Below the pieces are notes generated by a model, which made no database searches, was not told the origin of the DNA, and saw only the letters and a list, made by a program, of their open reading frames with translations. A stretch of 64,000 nucleotides of DNA, taken from contig CAMDCN010000007.1 in the NCBI GenBank assembly GCA_945890485.1, forward strand, positions 310,001 to 374,000. The letters are read 5' to 3'. Below are positions 11,015-19,650 of the stretch, one piece after another; position 1 is the stretch's first letter, and the number at the start of each line of letters is the position of its first letter. This DNA is from Candidatus Sulfopaludibacter sp. SbA3 (GTDB taxonomy: Bacteria > Acidobacteriota > Terriglobia > Bryobacterales > Bryobacteraceae). Position numbers and translations under genes: made by a program.

Positions 11015-11380
11015 CTAGGCTTCATCACGATGGACTGTATCCGGAGCGAATGCGGGAAGGCAAACGGCCAGGTACTCGGCGCCTTCCTCCCCGGGCGTGC
11101 TGTAGCGAATCCACTCTCCGGCTTTGGTCAGTATCGCTTGCCCGGCGGCGACGACCATTTGGCCGCCCTCGTACTCGACTTGAACGGCGCCGCGAAGGAC
11201 GACCGTGTATTCGTCGAACTCCGGCCGCTGGCCGGGCTCGACCCATCCGCCGGGCGAACGCATGTGGGCAATGCTGATGCCGGTAGAACCGGTATTGACG
11301 CGGCCCACGTATTCATCGATGAGCTTGGGCTTATTGCCGGCGGAGGTGATCCGGGTGGGCTGGGGAATGAGTTGGGGCAT
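11015..11380 (-). CDS. Cupin-domain protein
   Basis: The 121-residue product starting at the ATG at 11380 is a single cupin beta-barrel. The first motif reads SPGGWVEPGQRPEFDEYTVVLRGAVQVEYEG, in which the usual GxHxH histidines are replaced (W, E and P positions), though acidic residues remain. The second motif region is AGQAILTKAGEWIRYSTPGEEGAEYLAVCLPAF. It is probably a small-molecule-binding or sugar-phosphate-type cupin of unknown substrate. An upstream in-frame ATG would overlap the zinc-ribbon gene and gives an unrelated N-terminus, so it was not used. It lies between a small zinc-ribbon gene and metK on the same strand. Confidence 0.8.
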   Translation of the reverse strand: MPQLIPQPTRITSAGNKPKLIDEYVGRVNTGSTGISIAHMRSPGGWVEPGQRPEFDEYTVVLRGAVQVEYEGGQMVVAAGQAILTKAGEWIRYSTPGEEGAEYLAVCLPAFAPDTVHRDEA

Positions 11381-11384
11381 AGTT

Positions 11385-11663
11385 TTATTCCGAAAGAAAC
11401 GACATCGTTTTGATGCCGGAGATTTCAAAGGTTTTGCGGCAGCGGGGGTTGGCGCAGCGCATTTTGTCGTCCAGCAATACGAGGTAGCTTTGCGACTTGG
11501 CAAACTTAGCGCGGTCCCGGTCGTCGCCGCCGGGTGGCAGCCGGTCCCGCTTTTTCCGGAGCAGGTAGCGCAGTTCGTATGACCCGCTCACCCGACAGAA
11601 TGGACAATAGAGATTCGCTGGCCTTGTGGTGTTGCTTTCGATGAAATATTGGCGTTCGTCCAT
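11385..11663 (-). CDS. Small zinc-ribbon-like protein, 92 aa
   Basis: Starting at the ATG at 11663 the product contains two cysteine pairs, YCPFC near residue 20 and RCANPRC near residue 75, separated by a basic, charged middle. This is the arrangement of a zinc ribbon and suggests a nucleic-acid- or protein-binding role. No family name can be given. The start at 11663 leaves only 30 bases to the divergent sbcD; longer upstream starts would overlap sbcD and are less likely. The stop lies four bases before the cupin start, so the two are probably cotranscribed. Confidence 0.65.
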   Translation of the reverse strand: MDERQYFIESNTTRPANLYCPFCRVSGSYELRYLLRKKRDRLPPGGDDRDRAKFAKSQSYLVLLDDKMRCANPRCRKTFEISGIKTMSFLSE

Positions 11664-11693
11664 GGGGCCGTCGCAGGTTACTCTAACAACTTC

Positions 11694-12758
11694 ATGCGTA
11701 TTCTGCATACTGCTGATTGGCATTTGGGCCGGATTCTGGGCAATCACTCCCTTTTGGACGACCAGGCGTATGTCCTGCGCCAGTTCGTCGACCTGGCCGT
11801 GGAGACCCGGCCGGACGCAATCGTGATTGCCGGGGACCTGTACGACCGGTCGGTGCCACCCGCGGACGCGGTGACGCTGTTGGACGATACGCTACATGAA
11901 TTGACCGACCGCTGCGAGGCGCCGGTGATCGCCATCAGCGGGAACCACGATAGCCAGCAGCGGCTGGATTTCGGGGCGCGGCTGCTGCGGCACCGGGGCT
12001 TGCATTTGTTTGGCTCGGTGGGGTCGGCAGGGGTGGTGCAAATAGGGGATACGGCGTTTGTGGCGGCACCGTTTGCCGAACCGGCGGCGGTACGGAGCGC
12101 GTTTCCGGAGTTTGCGGGGCAGGACCATCACACGGCGCTAGCGTTCTTGTTGGAACGGCTGCGGCCGTCGACGGGCAGGGCCGTGGCGATTGCCCATGCG
12201 TTTGTGGCGGGTGGGGCGGAATCGGATTCGGAGCGGCCGCTTTCGGTGGGGACGGCGGGGCAGGTGGGGGTGCAGGTTTTCGCTGGCTTCGCATATGCAG
12301 CGTTGGGCCATCTGCACCGGCCTCAGACGCTGGGGAATGTCCGGTATGCGGGGTCGCTACTCAAGTACAGTACGAGCGAGGCGGGGCAGAAGAAATCGGT
12401 GTCGCTGGTGGATCTGGATGGGGGCGTGGAGGAGTTCGAACTGAGGCCCCGGCGCGATCTGCGCTGCGTGGCGGGGGCTTTCGACGAGCTGCTGACGGGG
12501 CCGCCAAGCGAGGACTATTTGTTCTTCACGCTGACGGATACGGGGCTGATCCCGAATGCGGCGCAACGATTGCGGGAGGTGTATCCGCAGTTTCTGGGTC
12601 TGGAACTGAGGAAGGCGAAGGAGGCGGGGGAGGCTCGGGTGGGCAAGTCGGCTTCGCCGATGGAGATGTTTGCGGGGTTCTGGGAACACGTGACGGGAGA
12701 GGCTGCGAGTGCGGAGCAGCGAGCCGTGGTGGCGCCGTTCCTGGGGGAAGCAGAATGA
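11694..12758 (+). CDS. sbcD: Exonuclease SbcCD, nuclease subunit SbcD
   Basis: SbcD/Mre11 is the Mn2+-dependent nuclease of the SbcCD complex, which opens DNA hairpins and protein-blocked ends. The ATG at 11694 gives the expected N-terminus MRILHTADWHLGR, carrying the first phosphoesterase motif (DxH). Later motifs follow in order: GDLYDRSVPP, SGNHDS and AIAHAFVAGG, with AALGHLHRPQ holding the last metal-binding histidines. The length (354 residues) is normal. Longer upstream starts are rejected because they precede the conserved N-terminus. The stop overlaps the sbcC start in ATGA, indicating translational coupling of the two subunits. Confidence 0.96.
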   Translation: MRILHTADWHLGRILGNHSLLDDQAYVLRQFVDLAVETRPDAIVIAGDLYDRSVPPADAVTLLDDTLHELTDRCEAPVIAISGNHDSQQRLDFGARLLRHRGLHLFGSVGSAGVVQIGDTAFVAAPFAEPAAVRSAFPEFAGQDHHTALAFLLERLRPSTGRAVAIAHAFVAGGAESDSERPLSVGTAGQVGVQVFAGFAYAALGHLHRPQTLGNVRYAGSLLKYSTSEAGQKKSVSLVDLDGGVEEFELRPRRDLRCVAGAFDELLTGPPSEDYLFFTLTDTGLIPNAAQRLREVYPQFLGLELRKAKEAGEARVGKSASPMEMFAGFWEHVTGEAASAEQRAVVAPFLGEAE

Positions 12759-15568
12759 AGCCGTTGCAACTGGAGATGCAGGCGTTTGGGCCTTATGCGG
12801 GAGTGGAGACCATTGATTTCACGCGGTTGGGCGAGGCGCCCCTGTTCCTGATTTGCGGCCCGACGGGGTCTGGGAAGACCTCGATTCTGGATGGCATCTG
12901 CTATTCGCTGTATGGTGATTCAGCGGGCGGGGAGCGGACCGGGCGAACGATGCGGAGTGATTTCGCCGATCCGAAGACTCCGACGCAGGTGAACTTTTCG
13001 TTCGCTTTGGGGGAGAGGCGATACAGGGTGCAGCGGACGCCGGAACAGCTTCTGCCCAAGGTGCGGGGAGAAGGCTTCACGACCAAGCCGGCCGAGGCCT
13101 ACCTATGGGAAGGCGACCGGCTGATGACCAGCAAGGTGGGCGAAGTCACAACGCGGGTAACGGAGTTGCTTGGTTTTAAGGGCGACCAGTTCCGGCAGGT
13201 TGTTCTGCTGCCGCAGGGACAGTTTCAGCGATTTCTGATGGCCACGGGCGCGGAGCGGGAAAACATTCTGGCCGTGCTGTTCCAGACCCATATCTATCGC
13301 CGGGTGGAGAACGAACTGAAGGAGCGGAAGCGGGAGTTGGACGGCCGGTTCAACCTGCTGGAGATGCAACGAAAATCGATGCTCGCGATGGCCGGTTGCG
13401 AGACGGCGGAGGAGTTGGCGGCGAAGCAAGCTGGGCTGGCCGCCGAGATCGTGGCGCTGGAGATTGAGGTGGGAACAGCGACGGCCGCGCTGCAGTCGGC
13501 CGAGGCCGCCTATCAGGAGGCGACGCACCGGCAGCGGCTCTTCGCAGAACGAACCGCGGCGGCTGAGGCGCTGGCGGCGCAGGAGGCGCGGCTCGAAGCC
13601 GTGGCAACGACGGAGGCCCGCCTGGAGTCCGCCAAGCGTGCCGAGGTGGCCTGGCCGGCGTGGGCCGAGCGAGGCAAGCGGCAGGAGGCTTGGACTCGGG
13701 CGCAGGGCAGAAGCAAGGAGGCCCAGCTCAACGTAGAAGCGACGACCAAAGCCCTGCTGGAGGCGACGGCCGCTCTACGGGTGGCGGAAGAGACTCGGCC
13801 GGAGCGCGAACGGGTCTCCGCGGAGCGTGCCCAGAAAGAGGCGCTGCGGCCTGTGGTAGGCCGTTTGGCCGCGCAACGGGAGGCGATGCAGAACGCGGAG
13901 AAGGCGTACCGGGCCGCCGATAGCGAACTGCAGGCGCGGCTAACCGAACGGATGGCGATCGAGGAAAGGCTCCCGGCGGCGGAGCAACTCGCGGAGTTGG
14001 CCGCGGCGCGCGCCGTAGCGTTGCTCGAAGCCCGGCAAAGATTGGAGCAGCGGCGGAATTGGGAGAAGTGGACGAAGGAGTTGCAGGAGGCCGAACCCAA
14101 GGCCGCTGCGGCGGAGCAGGCCGAGGCCGCGGCGCTGGCGGAGCGCCTTTGCGAGGGCGAGCCTTGCCCGGTCTGCGGATCGACAGAGCACCCGAACCCG
14201 GCGGGACACAGCGGTGGATCTGGGGCGGGTTGGCGGGCGCTTTCAGAGAAGGTCGCGGTGTTGCGGGAGCAGTTGGCGGGTCTACAGCCGGACCTGCCGC
14301 CCAATGCGGCCGAACGGCTGGAGGCGGCCGAGCGGGAGGAGCAGGAGAGCAGGAGAGCGGCGGAGTTGAGGACGGAATTGACGAAGCGGAAGGCCGCCTT
14401 GCAGGTGGACGAAAGCCAGAAGCGCGCGGAGGAGCTCCATCGGGAGTGGCTTCGTTTCGTAATTTTGGTGGAGCAGGAAGAGGCGGCGGTCCCGGAAGAG
14501 TTACGTCAGGTGGGGGCGCTGGAGAGAGCCTTGGGCGATCTAGATAGGAAGATCGTCGCGTTGGACCGGGAGTTGGCCAAGGCTCAGGCCAGAGAGGGCC
14601 AGGCCCGAACGGCGGCAGGCGGAGCGGAATCGGCGCTTGCGGAGACGGAACGAACGCTGCGCGAGGCGGAAGAGGGGTTGGCGGAGGCCGAGCGGGAGGC
14701 GGCGAAGATACTGGCCACGAGTGGGTTCGTGAATTGGGACGCGGTGGCGGCGGCGCGGCTGCCTGCTGAAAAACAGGAGAACTGGACGCGGCAGATCCGC
14801 GAGTTCCGGGAAGGATTGGCGGCAGTGCGGGCCCGTGCGGCAGCGGCGGAATTGTCAGTGGCGGGCTTGGTGCCTGTCAACATGGACGAGGTGCAGTCGG
14901 CCAAGATCGGGGCGGCGGAGGCCGTCAGCCGGTTGACCGAACGCCGCGGCAAGCTGGCACAAGAGTCGGCCAGTTTGCAGGACACGGCGGCGGCGGTGGT
15001 GCGGGTGAGCGCGGAGGCAGCGACCGTGGAAGCGGAACTTCGTCTGGCGGGGCAAGTCGCTGAGGTGGTGCAGGGCAGGAATCCGCGCAAGCTGAGCCTG
15101 CAGGAGTACGCGCAGATGGCATTTCTCGAAGAGGTGCTGGCGGCGGCCACGATGCGTTTGCGACGGATGAGCAGCGGGCGCTATGAGCTGCTTCATCCGG
15201 CCGGGGCTAAGGGGTTGGAGTTGGCGGTGCGGGACTACTATACGGGGCAAACGCGGGGAGTCGAAACACTGTCGGGCGGGGAGATGTTTCTGGCCTCGCT
15301 GGCGCTGGCACTGGGGCTTTCGGACGTCGTGCAGGCGAACAGCGGCGGAACGCGGCTGGACTCGCTCTTCGTTGACGAAGGCTTCGGGACACTCGACCCG
15401 GAGGTGCTGGACCTTGCCATGAACACGCTGACAGAACTGCAGCGAACCGGCCGCCTGGTGGGATTGATCTCGCATGTCGCCGACATGCGAGACCGGATTC
15501 CATTGCGCCTCGAAGTAGTTCCCGGACAACGCGGCAGCACGACCCGCGTGGCCGGAGTCTTGGACTAG
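12755..15568 (+). CDS. sbcC: Exonuclease SbcCD, ATPase subunit SbcC
   Basis: The 937-residue product is an SMC/Rad50-type ATPase. The N-terminal Walker A reads GPTGSGKTSILDG. It is followed by the Q-loop region (VVLLPQGQFQRFLMA) and a long alanine/glutamate-rich coiled coil, interrupted by the zinc hook CPVC at residues 471-474, through which two molecules dimerise. The return coiled coil leads to the ABC signature LSGGEMFLASLALALGLS, the Walker B LFVDEGFGTLD and the H-loop (GLISHVADM). The gene overlaps sbcD by four bases. Its stop codon overlaps that of the convergent gene in CTAG (15565-15568). Confidence 0.97.
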   Translation: MKPLQLEMQAFGPYAGVETIDFTRLGEAPLFLICGPTGSGKTSILDGICYSLYGDSAGGERTGRTMRSDFADPKTPTQVNFSFALGERRYRVQRTPEQLLPKVRGEGFTTKPAEAYLWEGDRLMTSKVGEVTTRVTELLGFKGDQFRQVVLLPQGQFQRFLMATGAERENILAVLFQTHIYRRVENELKERKRELDGRFNLLEMQRKSMLAMAGCETAEELAAKQAGLAAEIVALEIEVGTATAALQSAEAAYQEATHRQRLFAERTAAAEALAAQEARLEAVATTEARLESAKRAEVAWPAWAERGKRQEAWTRAQGRSKEAQLNVEATTKALLEATAALRVAEETRPERERVSAERAQKEALRPVVGRLAAQREAMQNAEKAYRAADSELQARLTERMAIEERLPAAEQLAELAAARAVALLEARQRLEQRRNWEKWTKELQEAEPKAAAAEQAEAAALAERLCEGEPCPVCGSTEHPNPAGHSGGSGAGWRALSEKVAVLREQLAGLQPDLPPNAAERLEAAEREEQESRRAAELRTELTKRKAALQVDESQKRAEELHREWLRFVILVEQEEAAVPEELRQVGALERALGDLDRKIVALDRELAKAQAREGQARTAAGGAESALAETERTLREAEEGLAEAEREAAKILATSGFVNWDAVAAARLPAEKQENWTRQIREFREGLAAVRARAAAAELSVAGLVPVNMDEVQSAKIGAAEAVSRLTERRGKLAQESASLQDTAAAVVRVSAEAATVEAELRLAGQVAEVVQGRNPRKLSLQEYAQMAFLEEVLAAATMRLRRMSSGRYELLHPAGAKGLELAVRDYYTGQTRGVETLSGGEMFLASLALALGLSDVVQANSGGTRLDSLFVDEGFGTLDPEVLDLAMNTLTELQRTGRLVGLISHVADMRDRIPLRLEVVPGQRGSTTRVAGVLD

Positions 15569-16566
15569 CGGGCGGCGTAGGATTTGGTGAACTGGTTGCG
15601 GGAGTTGAAGACGGAGAACGAGCCGTCCTTGTTCGCGCTGACCTTCAGGTAATTGCCGGAGCCGAATTCCGCGGTATCGGCGAGGAAGGCGTCGGGAGCA
15701 TTGTTGTCCTTGCCGCCGGCGATGGCGTAGTGAAGCTGCCAGAGGTCTTCAAGGCCGGGCGAGGAGCGCACAATCTGCCAGGCGGAGGGGGAACCGCCCT
15801 TCTTCGAACCGTTATTCATGATGGCGACCTTCGGCCGGAGCGCATGGACGAGTTCCTTCGGGCCGGACGCGTCCATGCCGTGATGGGTCGTCAGATAGAC
15901 CGAGACGGGGCCGAGGCGGTTGGCCGGGCAGGCGAGTTCGAGTTCCTTATTCCAGGTCAAGTCGCCGATATCGAGGAACTTGAACTTGCCGAAGGACAGC
16001 AGGAAGCCTAGGCTGCGAGCGTTTTCCGAAGGATCGTCGGCCTTTCTCGTGGCTTCCGAACAGAGGGGGTTCTTGGATCCAGCCTGATTGATGGTCTCGC
16101 CATCAGAGGAGACGACGAGAACTTCGGCGCCCTTCAGCGGGATCTTCTCGCCGGCCTTGACGGAGGTGCGCTGCCCGGTGGCGGTGGCCTTCAGATAGGC
16201 GTTCATGAGCTGTTCGGCGGGGAGACCGGTTTCGCGGTTCGGCCCGTGGTCGATGAAGTTCACGACGGGCATTTTCTGCAGCAACTGCGAGATGCCGCCG
16301 ACGTGATCGCGATGGTAGTGGGTGATGACGAGATAGTCGATTTTCTTGAGGCCGGCCTTCTTGGCAGTCTTCACGATGCGGTCGGCATCGCGGTCTTCGA
16401 AGCCGGGCCAGCCGGTGTCGACGAGGAGGGACTGTTTATCGGGAGTGACAATCAGAGTCGCCTGACCGCCTTCGACATCGATAAAGTAGATGTCGAGAGT
16501 CTTCTCGGCAGCGGCGAGGCCGTAGGAAAGCAGGAAGAGCGCGCAAAGGGCCGGCAGGAGTTTCAT
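15565..16566 (-). CDS. Exported metallo-beta-lactamase-fold hydrolase (ComEC/Rec2 C-domain type)
   Basis: From the ATG at 16566 the product has a signal peptide (MKLLPALCALFLLSYGLAAA); an ATG at 16575 is a possible alternative. The mature part begins LDIYFIDVEGGQATLIVTP, followed by LLVDTGWPGFEDRDADRI and the metal-binding THYHRDHVGG motif. Later come FLDIGDLTW and LTTHHGMDASGPKELVHAL. This order is typical of the ComEC/Rec2-like branch of the MBL fold, here as a stand-alone secreted enzyme of about 330 residues. The substrate is unknown: nucleic acid or a phosphoester are possibilities. Upstream extension to 16758 is rejected because it would overlap the divergent gene at 16640 and hide the signal peptide. 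Confidence 0.85.
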   Translation of the reverse strand: MKLLPALCALFLLSYGLAAAEKTLDIYFIDVEGGQATLIVTPDKQSLLVDTGWPGFEDRDADRIVKTAKKAGLKKIDYLVITHYHRDHVGGISQLLQKMPVVNFIDHGPNRETGLPAEQLMNAYLKATATGQRTSVKAGEKIPLKGAEVLVVSSDGETINQAGSKNPLCSEATRKADDPSENARSLGFLLSFGKFKFLDIGDLTWNKELELACPANRLGPVSVYLTTHHGMDASGPKELVHALRPKVAIMNNGSKKGGSPSAWQIVRSSPGLEDLWQLHYAIAGGKDNNAPDAFLADTAEFGSGNYLKVSANKDGSFSVFNSRNQFTKSYAAR

Positions 16567-16639
16567 CGCTGCCATGCTACTGAAGACGGAAGGAACATCG
16601 CAAGCGGGAATTGCGTAGGGTTGAATAGGGAGGCGGCGA

Positions 16640-17107
16640 ATGCCCTTTTGCACACATTGCGGGACATCGGTTGAGGACCAAGCGGCGTTCTGCAGAAATT
16701 GCGGGAAGGCGCAGCCAGTGACGGCCATACCACCGGCCGCGGACCCGTTGAATGGCATCAGCGGCGAGACGGCGTCGACGCTTTGCTACATCCCGTGGGT
16801 GGGATGGATTGTGAGTCTTGTGGTTTTATCGACGAACCGGTTTCGAGCGAACGGGCTGGTGCGATTCCACGCATTTCAAGGGATGTATCTGGCGGTGGCG
16901 TGGATGATTGTGGATATTGCCCTGGAACCGGCAATGCGGGTTTCCGGGATCAGCCGGTCCATCGTCCCGCTGCTAAAGCTGGGGATTCTGGGTACTTGGG
17001 TGTTTATGTTAATCAAGACGAACGCCAAGCAATTGATCCGGCTTCCGGTGATCGGCGAGATGGCGGAGCGGAGCGTCAACGAGCAGGGAAACGGCTGGAA
17101 GACGTAG
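16640..17107 (+). CDS. Zinc-ribbon membrane protein, 155 aa
   Basis: The N-terminus carries a zinc-ribbon of two CxxC knuckles (CTHCG and CRNCG, residues 4-22). A linker leads to hydrophobic segments TLCYIPWVGWIVSLVVLS (about 47-65) and two further ones (about 80-98 and 108-125). The IPWVGWIVSLV and FHAFQGMYLAVAW segments resemble the DUF4870/TM2-like small membrane proteins. It is probably an inner-membrane protein with the zinc ribbon in the cytoplasm; function unknown. It is divergent from the MBL-fold gene and lies 44 bases upstream of argC, but the ArgR boxes in that gap suggest separate control. Confidence 0.75.
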   Translation: MPFCTHCGTSVEDQAAFCRNCGKAQPVTAIPPAADPLNGISGETASTLCYIPWVGWIVSLVVLSTNRFRANGLVRFHAFQGMYLAVAWMIVDIALEPAMRVSGISRSIVPLLKLGILGTWVFMLIKTNAKQLIRLPVIGEMAERSVNEQGNGWKT

Positions 17108-17112
17108 GCGCA

Positions 17113-17150
17113 ATGGTATATTTATTCATGGGGATGCATAAATAGTCAAC
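17113..17150 (+). promoter_or_regulatory. Candidate tandem ArgR operator (two ARG boxes) before argC
   Basis: Two 18-base sites resemble the ARG-box consensus WNTGAATWWWWATTCANW. Box 1 (17113-17130) retains the ATTCA half exactly and four A/T bases in the centre. Box 2 (17133-17150) has TGcAT, four A/T bases, then AgTCA. Their centres (17121.5 and 17141.5) are 20 bases apart, the two-turn spacing expected for a hexameric ArgR. The inner halves also form an imperfect palindrome with 9 of 10 matching positions (17120-17143). TATATT at 17117-17122 could be the -10 element covered by the repressor. Site assignment is by eye. Confidence 0.5.
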
Positions 17151-17151
17151 C

Positions 17152-18132
17152 ATGAAGAAAATCGGGATCGTAGGTTTCCGGGGCTATAGCGGCGCCGAGC
17201 TGGTACAGATTGGGAAGCGGCACGGAGAGTTGGAGGTGTTCCTGATGGAGCACCGCGACGAAAAGGCCTCCGTGAAGGGCGTCGCGACGATGGGCGCGAC
17301 GGCGGAAGCCGTGGCCGACCAAGGCTTGGACGGAGTTTTTCTGGCGACGCCGCCCGAAGTTTCGATGGAGTTGGCAGGCGGCTACCTCGCCGCGGGTGCG
17401 AAAGTCGTCGATTTGTCCGGAGCGTTCCGTTTGGGGACCGGGGAGAACTATCAGCGCTGGTACAAGGAAGAACATACGCAGCCGGAGCTCCTGGCCGAAG
17501 CGGTCTATTCCATTCCCGAGTTGCACCGCGCCTCGGTGCCGGGCAAGCGGTTGATCTCTAATCCGGGCTGCTACCCGACCGCGGCAAGCCTGGCGTTGGC
17601 TCCGCTGGTAGACGTGATCGACAGGCAGGCGGGCGTGGTGTGCGACGCCAAGAGCGGCGTGAGCGGCGCCGGACGCAAGCCTTCGCTAACCACGCATTTC
17701 TGCGAGGTGACGGAGAACTTCAGCGCCTATTCCATCCTCTACCACCGGCATGTGGCCGAGGTGCTGCAGAACACCGGTCTGCGGGAGGCGGAGTTCAGCT
17801 TTACAGCGCAACTGCTGCCGGTACACCGGGGAATTCTCGAAACCATCTACTTCCGGGCTTCGGACGTGAAGAGCGCCGCGGAGTTGGCGGGGATGTACGA
17901 GACCCTGTATGGCAATGAACCGTTCATCCGCATCCATGAACCGGGCAAGGTGCCGGATCTAACGGCGGTGGCGCGGACGAACTTCTGCGATATTGGCGTG
18001 GTATTCGACGGCCGCACAAAGCGTGGCGTGGTGGTGGCCGCGATTGATAACCTCGTCAAAGGCGCCGCGGGACAGGCTATGCAGAATATGAATCTTGCCC
18101 TAGGCTTCCCGGAGACCCAAGGATTGCTATGA
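17152..18132 (+). CDS. argC: N-acetyl-gamma-glutamyl-phosphate reductase
   Basis: Third step of arginine synthesis: NADPH-dependent reduction of N-acetylglutamyl phosphate to the semialdehyde. The 326-residue product starts MKKIGIVGFRGYSGAEL with the nucleotide-binding glycine loop. The catalytic cysteine is C140 in SNPGCYPTA, and HRGILETIYF and the C-terminal NLVKGAAGQAMQNMN motif are present. No clear Shine-Dalgarno precedes the ATG because the candidate ArgR box 2 ends two bases before it, so the mRNA leader may be very short. The stop overlaps the argB start (ATGA). The argC-argB-argA cluster points to coordinated control by arginine. Confidence 0.96.
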   Translation: MKKIGIVGFRGYSGAELVQIGKRHGELEVFLMEHRDEKASVKGVATMGATAEAVADQGLDGVFLATPPEVSMELAGGYLAAGAKVVDLSGAFRLGTGENYQRWYKEEHTQPELLAEAVYSIPELHRASVPGKRLISNPGCYPTAASLALAPLVDVIDRQAGVVCDAKSGVSGAGRKPSLTTHFCEVTENFSAYSILYHRHVAEVLQNTGLREAEFSFTAQLLPVHRGILETIYFRASDVKSAAELAGMYETLYGNEPFIRIHEPGKVPDLTAVARTNFCDIGVVFDGRTKRGVVVAAIDNLVKGAAGQAMQNMNLALGFPETQGLL

Positions 18133-18902
18133 GAGTGCTGGTGAAGTTGGGCGGAACGCTGCTGGACAGCGAGGATTCGCGGGCGGCGATCGCCGAACAG
18201 TTGACGCGCGCCTTTGCGGCGAACCGGGGGACGGTGGTCGTACACGGCGGCGGCAAGCAGATGACTCGCTTTCTGGCCGAGCGGAACGTGGAGAGTCAGT
18301 TCGTCGAAGGACTGCGCGTGACCACGCCGGAGGTGCTTGACGCAGTGCTGAAGGTCTTTGCGGGGACGGTGAATCATCTTCTGGTGGCTTCGCTCGTGAA
18401 GGCTGGGACGATGGCGGTGGGGCTAACCGGCATCGACGCCTGCCTGACCGAAGCGGAGCAACTGCGCCCGGAGTTAGGAGCGGTGGGGCGCCCGGTACGT
18501 TCGAACCCAGCCGTGCTGGAAACTTTGACGGGCGGGGGCTTTCTGCCCGTCGTGGCGTGCGTGGCTGGCGACCGGCAGGGAAATATCTACAATGTGAACG
18601 CCGACCAGATGGCGGTGGCCTGCGCGAGCGGGTACGGGGCGGCAAAATTGCTGTTTCTGACCGACGTCGATGGGGTAAAGGGCGCGGACGGCGCCGTGAT
18701 TCCGCGTTTAACGCTGGAAGAGAGCCGTCAACTGATTGCCGATGGCGTGGCGACGGGCGGGATGCAGGCCAAGCTTAACGCAGCCGCGGATGCGTTGCTC
18801 GGTGGAGTCGGCGAGGTCGTGATTGCCCCGGGCGCGGCCTCTAATATAGTGGCGCGACTGCTGGCGGGAGAACCCGTAGGCACCCGGTTCGTCAAAGGAT
18901 AA
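18129..18902 (+). CDS. argB: Acetylglutamate kinase
   Basis: Phosphorylates N-acetylglutamate with ATP, the second arginine-pathway step. It belongs to the amino-acid kinase family. The N-terminal lysine/glycine loop VKLGGTLLD is followed by VVVHGGGKQMTRFL, TGIDACLTEAEQL, NVNADQMAVACA, LLFLTDVDGVKGADG and the substrate segment GVATGGMQAKLNAAADAL. At 257 residues it is the short form, lacking the N-terminal helix associated with arginine-feedback hexamers, so feedback may act at another step. It is coupled to argC by ATGA and is followed six bases later by an ArgA-type acetyltransferase. Confidence 0.96.
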   Translation: MRVLVKLGGTLLDSEDSRAAIAEQLTRAFAANRGTVVVHGGGKQMTRFLAERNVESQFVEGLRVTTPEVLDAVLKVFAGTVNHLLVASLVKAGTMAVGLTGIDACLTEAEQLRPELGAVGRPVRSNPAVLETLTGGGFLPVVACVAGDRQGNIYNVNADQMAVACASGYGAAKLLFLTDVDGVKGADGAVIPRLTLEESRQLIADGVATGGMQAKLNAAADALLGGVGEVVIAPGAASNIVARLLAGEPVGTRFVKG

Positions 18903-18908
18903 AGTCCT

Positions 18909-19433
18909 ATGAGCAGTCCCTTGATTTCGATCGCCACTCCCCGGGTGGCTCAGCCTTCTGTTTATACGGAGGGACCGACGGAGCTGCGGAAGGCGACGCT
19001 TCGCGACATCGGACCGTTGCTGGGGCTGATTAACGACTACGCGGCGCAGGGCATTATGCTTCCGCGCACGGAGTTTGAAATGGCCGAAAATATTCGCGAC
19101 TTTACGGTGATATATGCCGGCTCCCGGTTGGTCGCCTGCGCCGCTTTGCACATTTATAGCCCGCTGGCGGCGGAGATTCGGAGCTTGGCTGTAGACCCTG
19201 GCTGGAAGCAGCATGGCCTAGGACGGCAATTGCTGGAGGCTGTGGAAATCGAGGCGCGCGAATTCGGCCTAAAGACCTTGTTTGCCTTCACCTATGTGGA
19301 TGGATTCTTCAGAAAACTGGGCTACGACGTGGTAGACCGCGGGGAACTCCCGCTGAAAGCATGGAAAGATTGCCTGCGCTGCCCGAAATTTCAAGCATGC
19401 GACGAAATTGCGATGCTGAAACAACTGGGGTAG
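18909..19433 (+). CDS. argA: N-acetylglutamate synthase, short GNAT type
   Basis: A single GNAT domain of 174 residues. The acetyl-CoA loop reads EIRSLAVDPGWKQHGLGRQLL, with the QxxGxG-type turn. The C-terminus carries CLRCPKFQACDEIAM, a cysteine-containing ending I recall from stand-alone short ArgA proteins. Acetyl-CoA plus glutamate gives N-acetylglutamate, the first arginine-pathway step. The location directly behind argB, separated by six bases, supports this. Roughly the first 25 residues (MSSPLISIATPRVAQPSVYT) are a non-conserved extension; the domain proper starts at ELRKATLRDIGPLLGLI. A GGAT sequence precedes the ATG. There is no kinase-like regulatory domain, unlike E. coli ArgA. 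Confidence 0.85.
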   Translation: MSSPLISIATPRVAQPSVYTEGPTELRKATLRDIGPLLGLINDYAAQGIMLPRTEFEMAENIRDFTVIYAGSRLVACAALHIYSPLAAEIRSLAVDPGWKQHGLGRQLLEAVEIEAREFGLKTLFAFTYVDGFFRKLGYDVVDRGELPLKAWKDCLRCPKFQACDEIAMLKQLG

Positions 19434-19438
19434 ACCGA

Positions 19439-19457
19439 GGGGGTAGACGCTACCCCC
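19439..19457 (+). terminator. GC-rich hairpin after the arg operon
   Basis: A perfect 8-base-pair stem GGGGGTAG/CTACCCCC with loop ACG lies five bases after the argA stop codon. There is no uridine tract behind it, so it may act as a pause site, 3'-end protector or Rho-assisted terminator rather than a classical intrinsic terminator. Confidence 0.5.
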
Positions 19458-19595
19458 ATTTGCGGGTATTCCCAGACAGTAGTACCAGAATCTAAGTAGG
19501 AATACTTGCAATAGTTGCATGGGGTCCAGTACTGCCACGGGCGTCAGCTTTCCGCTTTCGGTGTGCGCCGACGCTACCTCGATTACCCGCAAATG
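19457..19595. repeat. Exact 12-base inverted repeat with 115-base spacer
   Basis: CATTTGCGGGTA at 19457-19468 is matched by its exact complement TACCCGCAAATG at 19584-19595. Both lie in the noncoding region between argA and the molybdopterin-binding gene. The motif GACGCTACC also occurs twice there (near 19447 and 19570). The arms could bring together a long RNA structure or be paired regulator sites. No reading frame of convincing quality covers this stretch. Confidence 0.5.
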
Positions 19596-19644
19596 AACTG
19601 AAAAATAATCCGAGAACTTTAGTACGACAAATGCCACCTGTCTG

Positions 19645-19650
19645 TATAAT
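19645..19650 (+). promoter_or_regulatory. Perfect TATAAT -10 element
   Basis: TATAAT, preceded by TG, occurs 68 bases upstream of the molybdopterin-binding gene start. No good -35 hexamer lies 16-18 bases upstream, so it would rely on the strong -10 or an activator. If used, transcription would begin near 19657 and give a leader of about 60 bases that ends in the AAGAGG Shine-Dalgarno. Confidence 0.45.
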
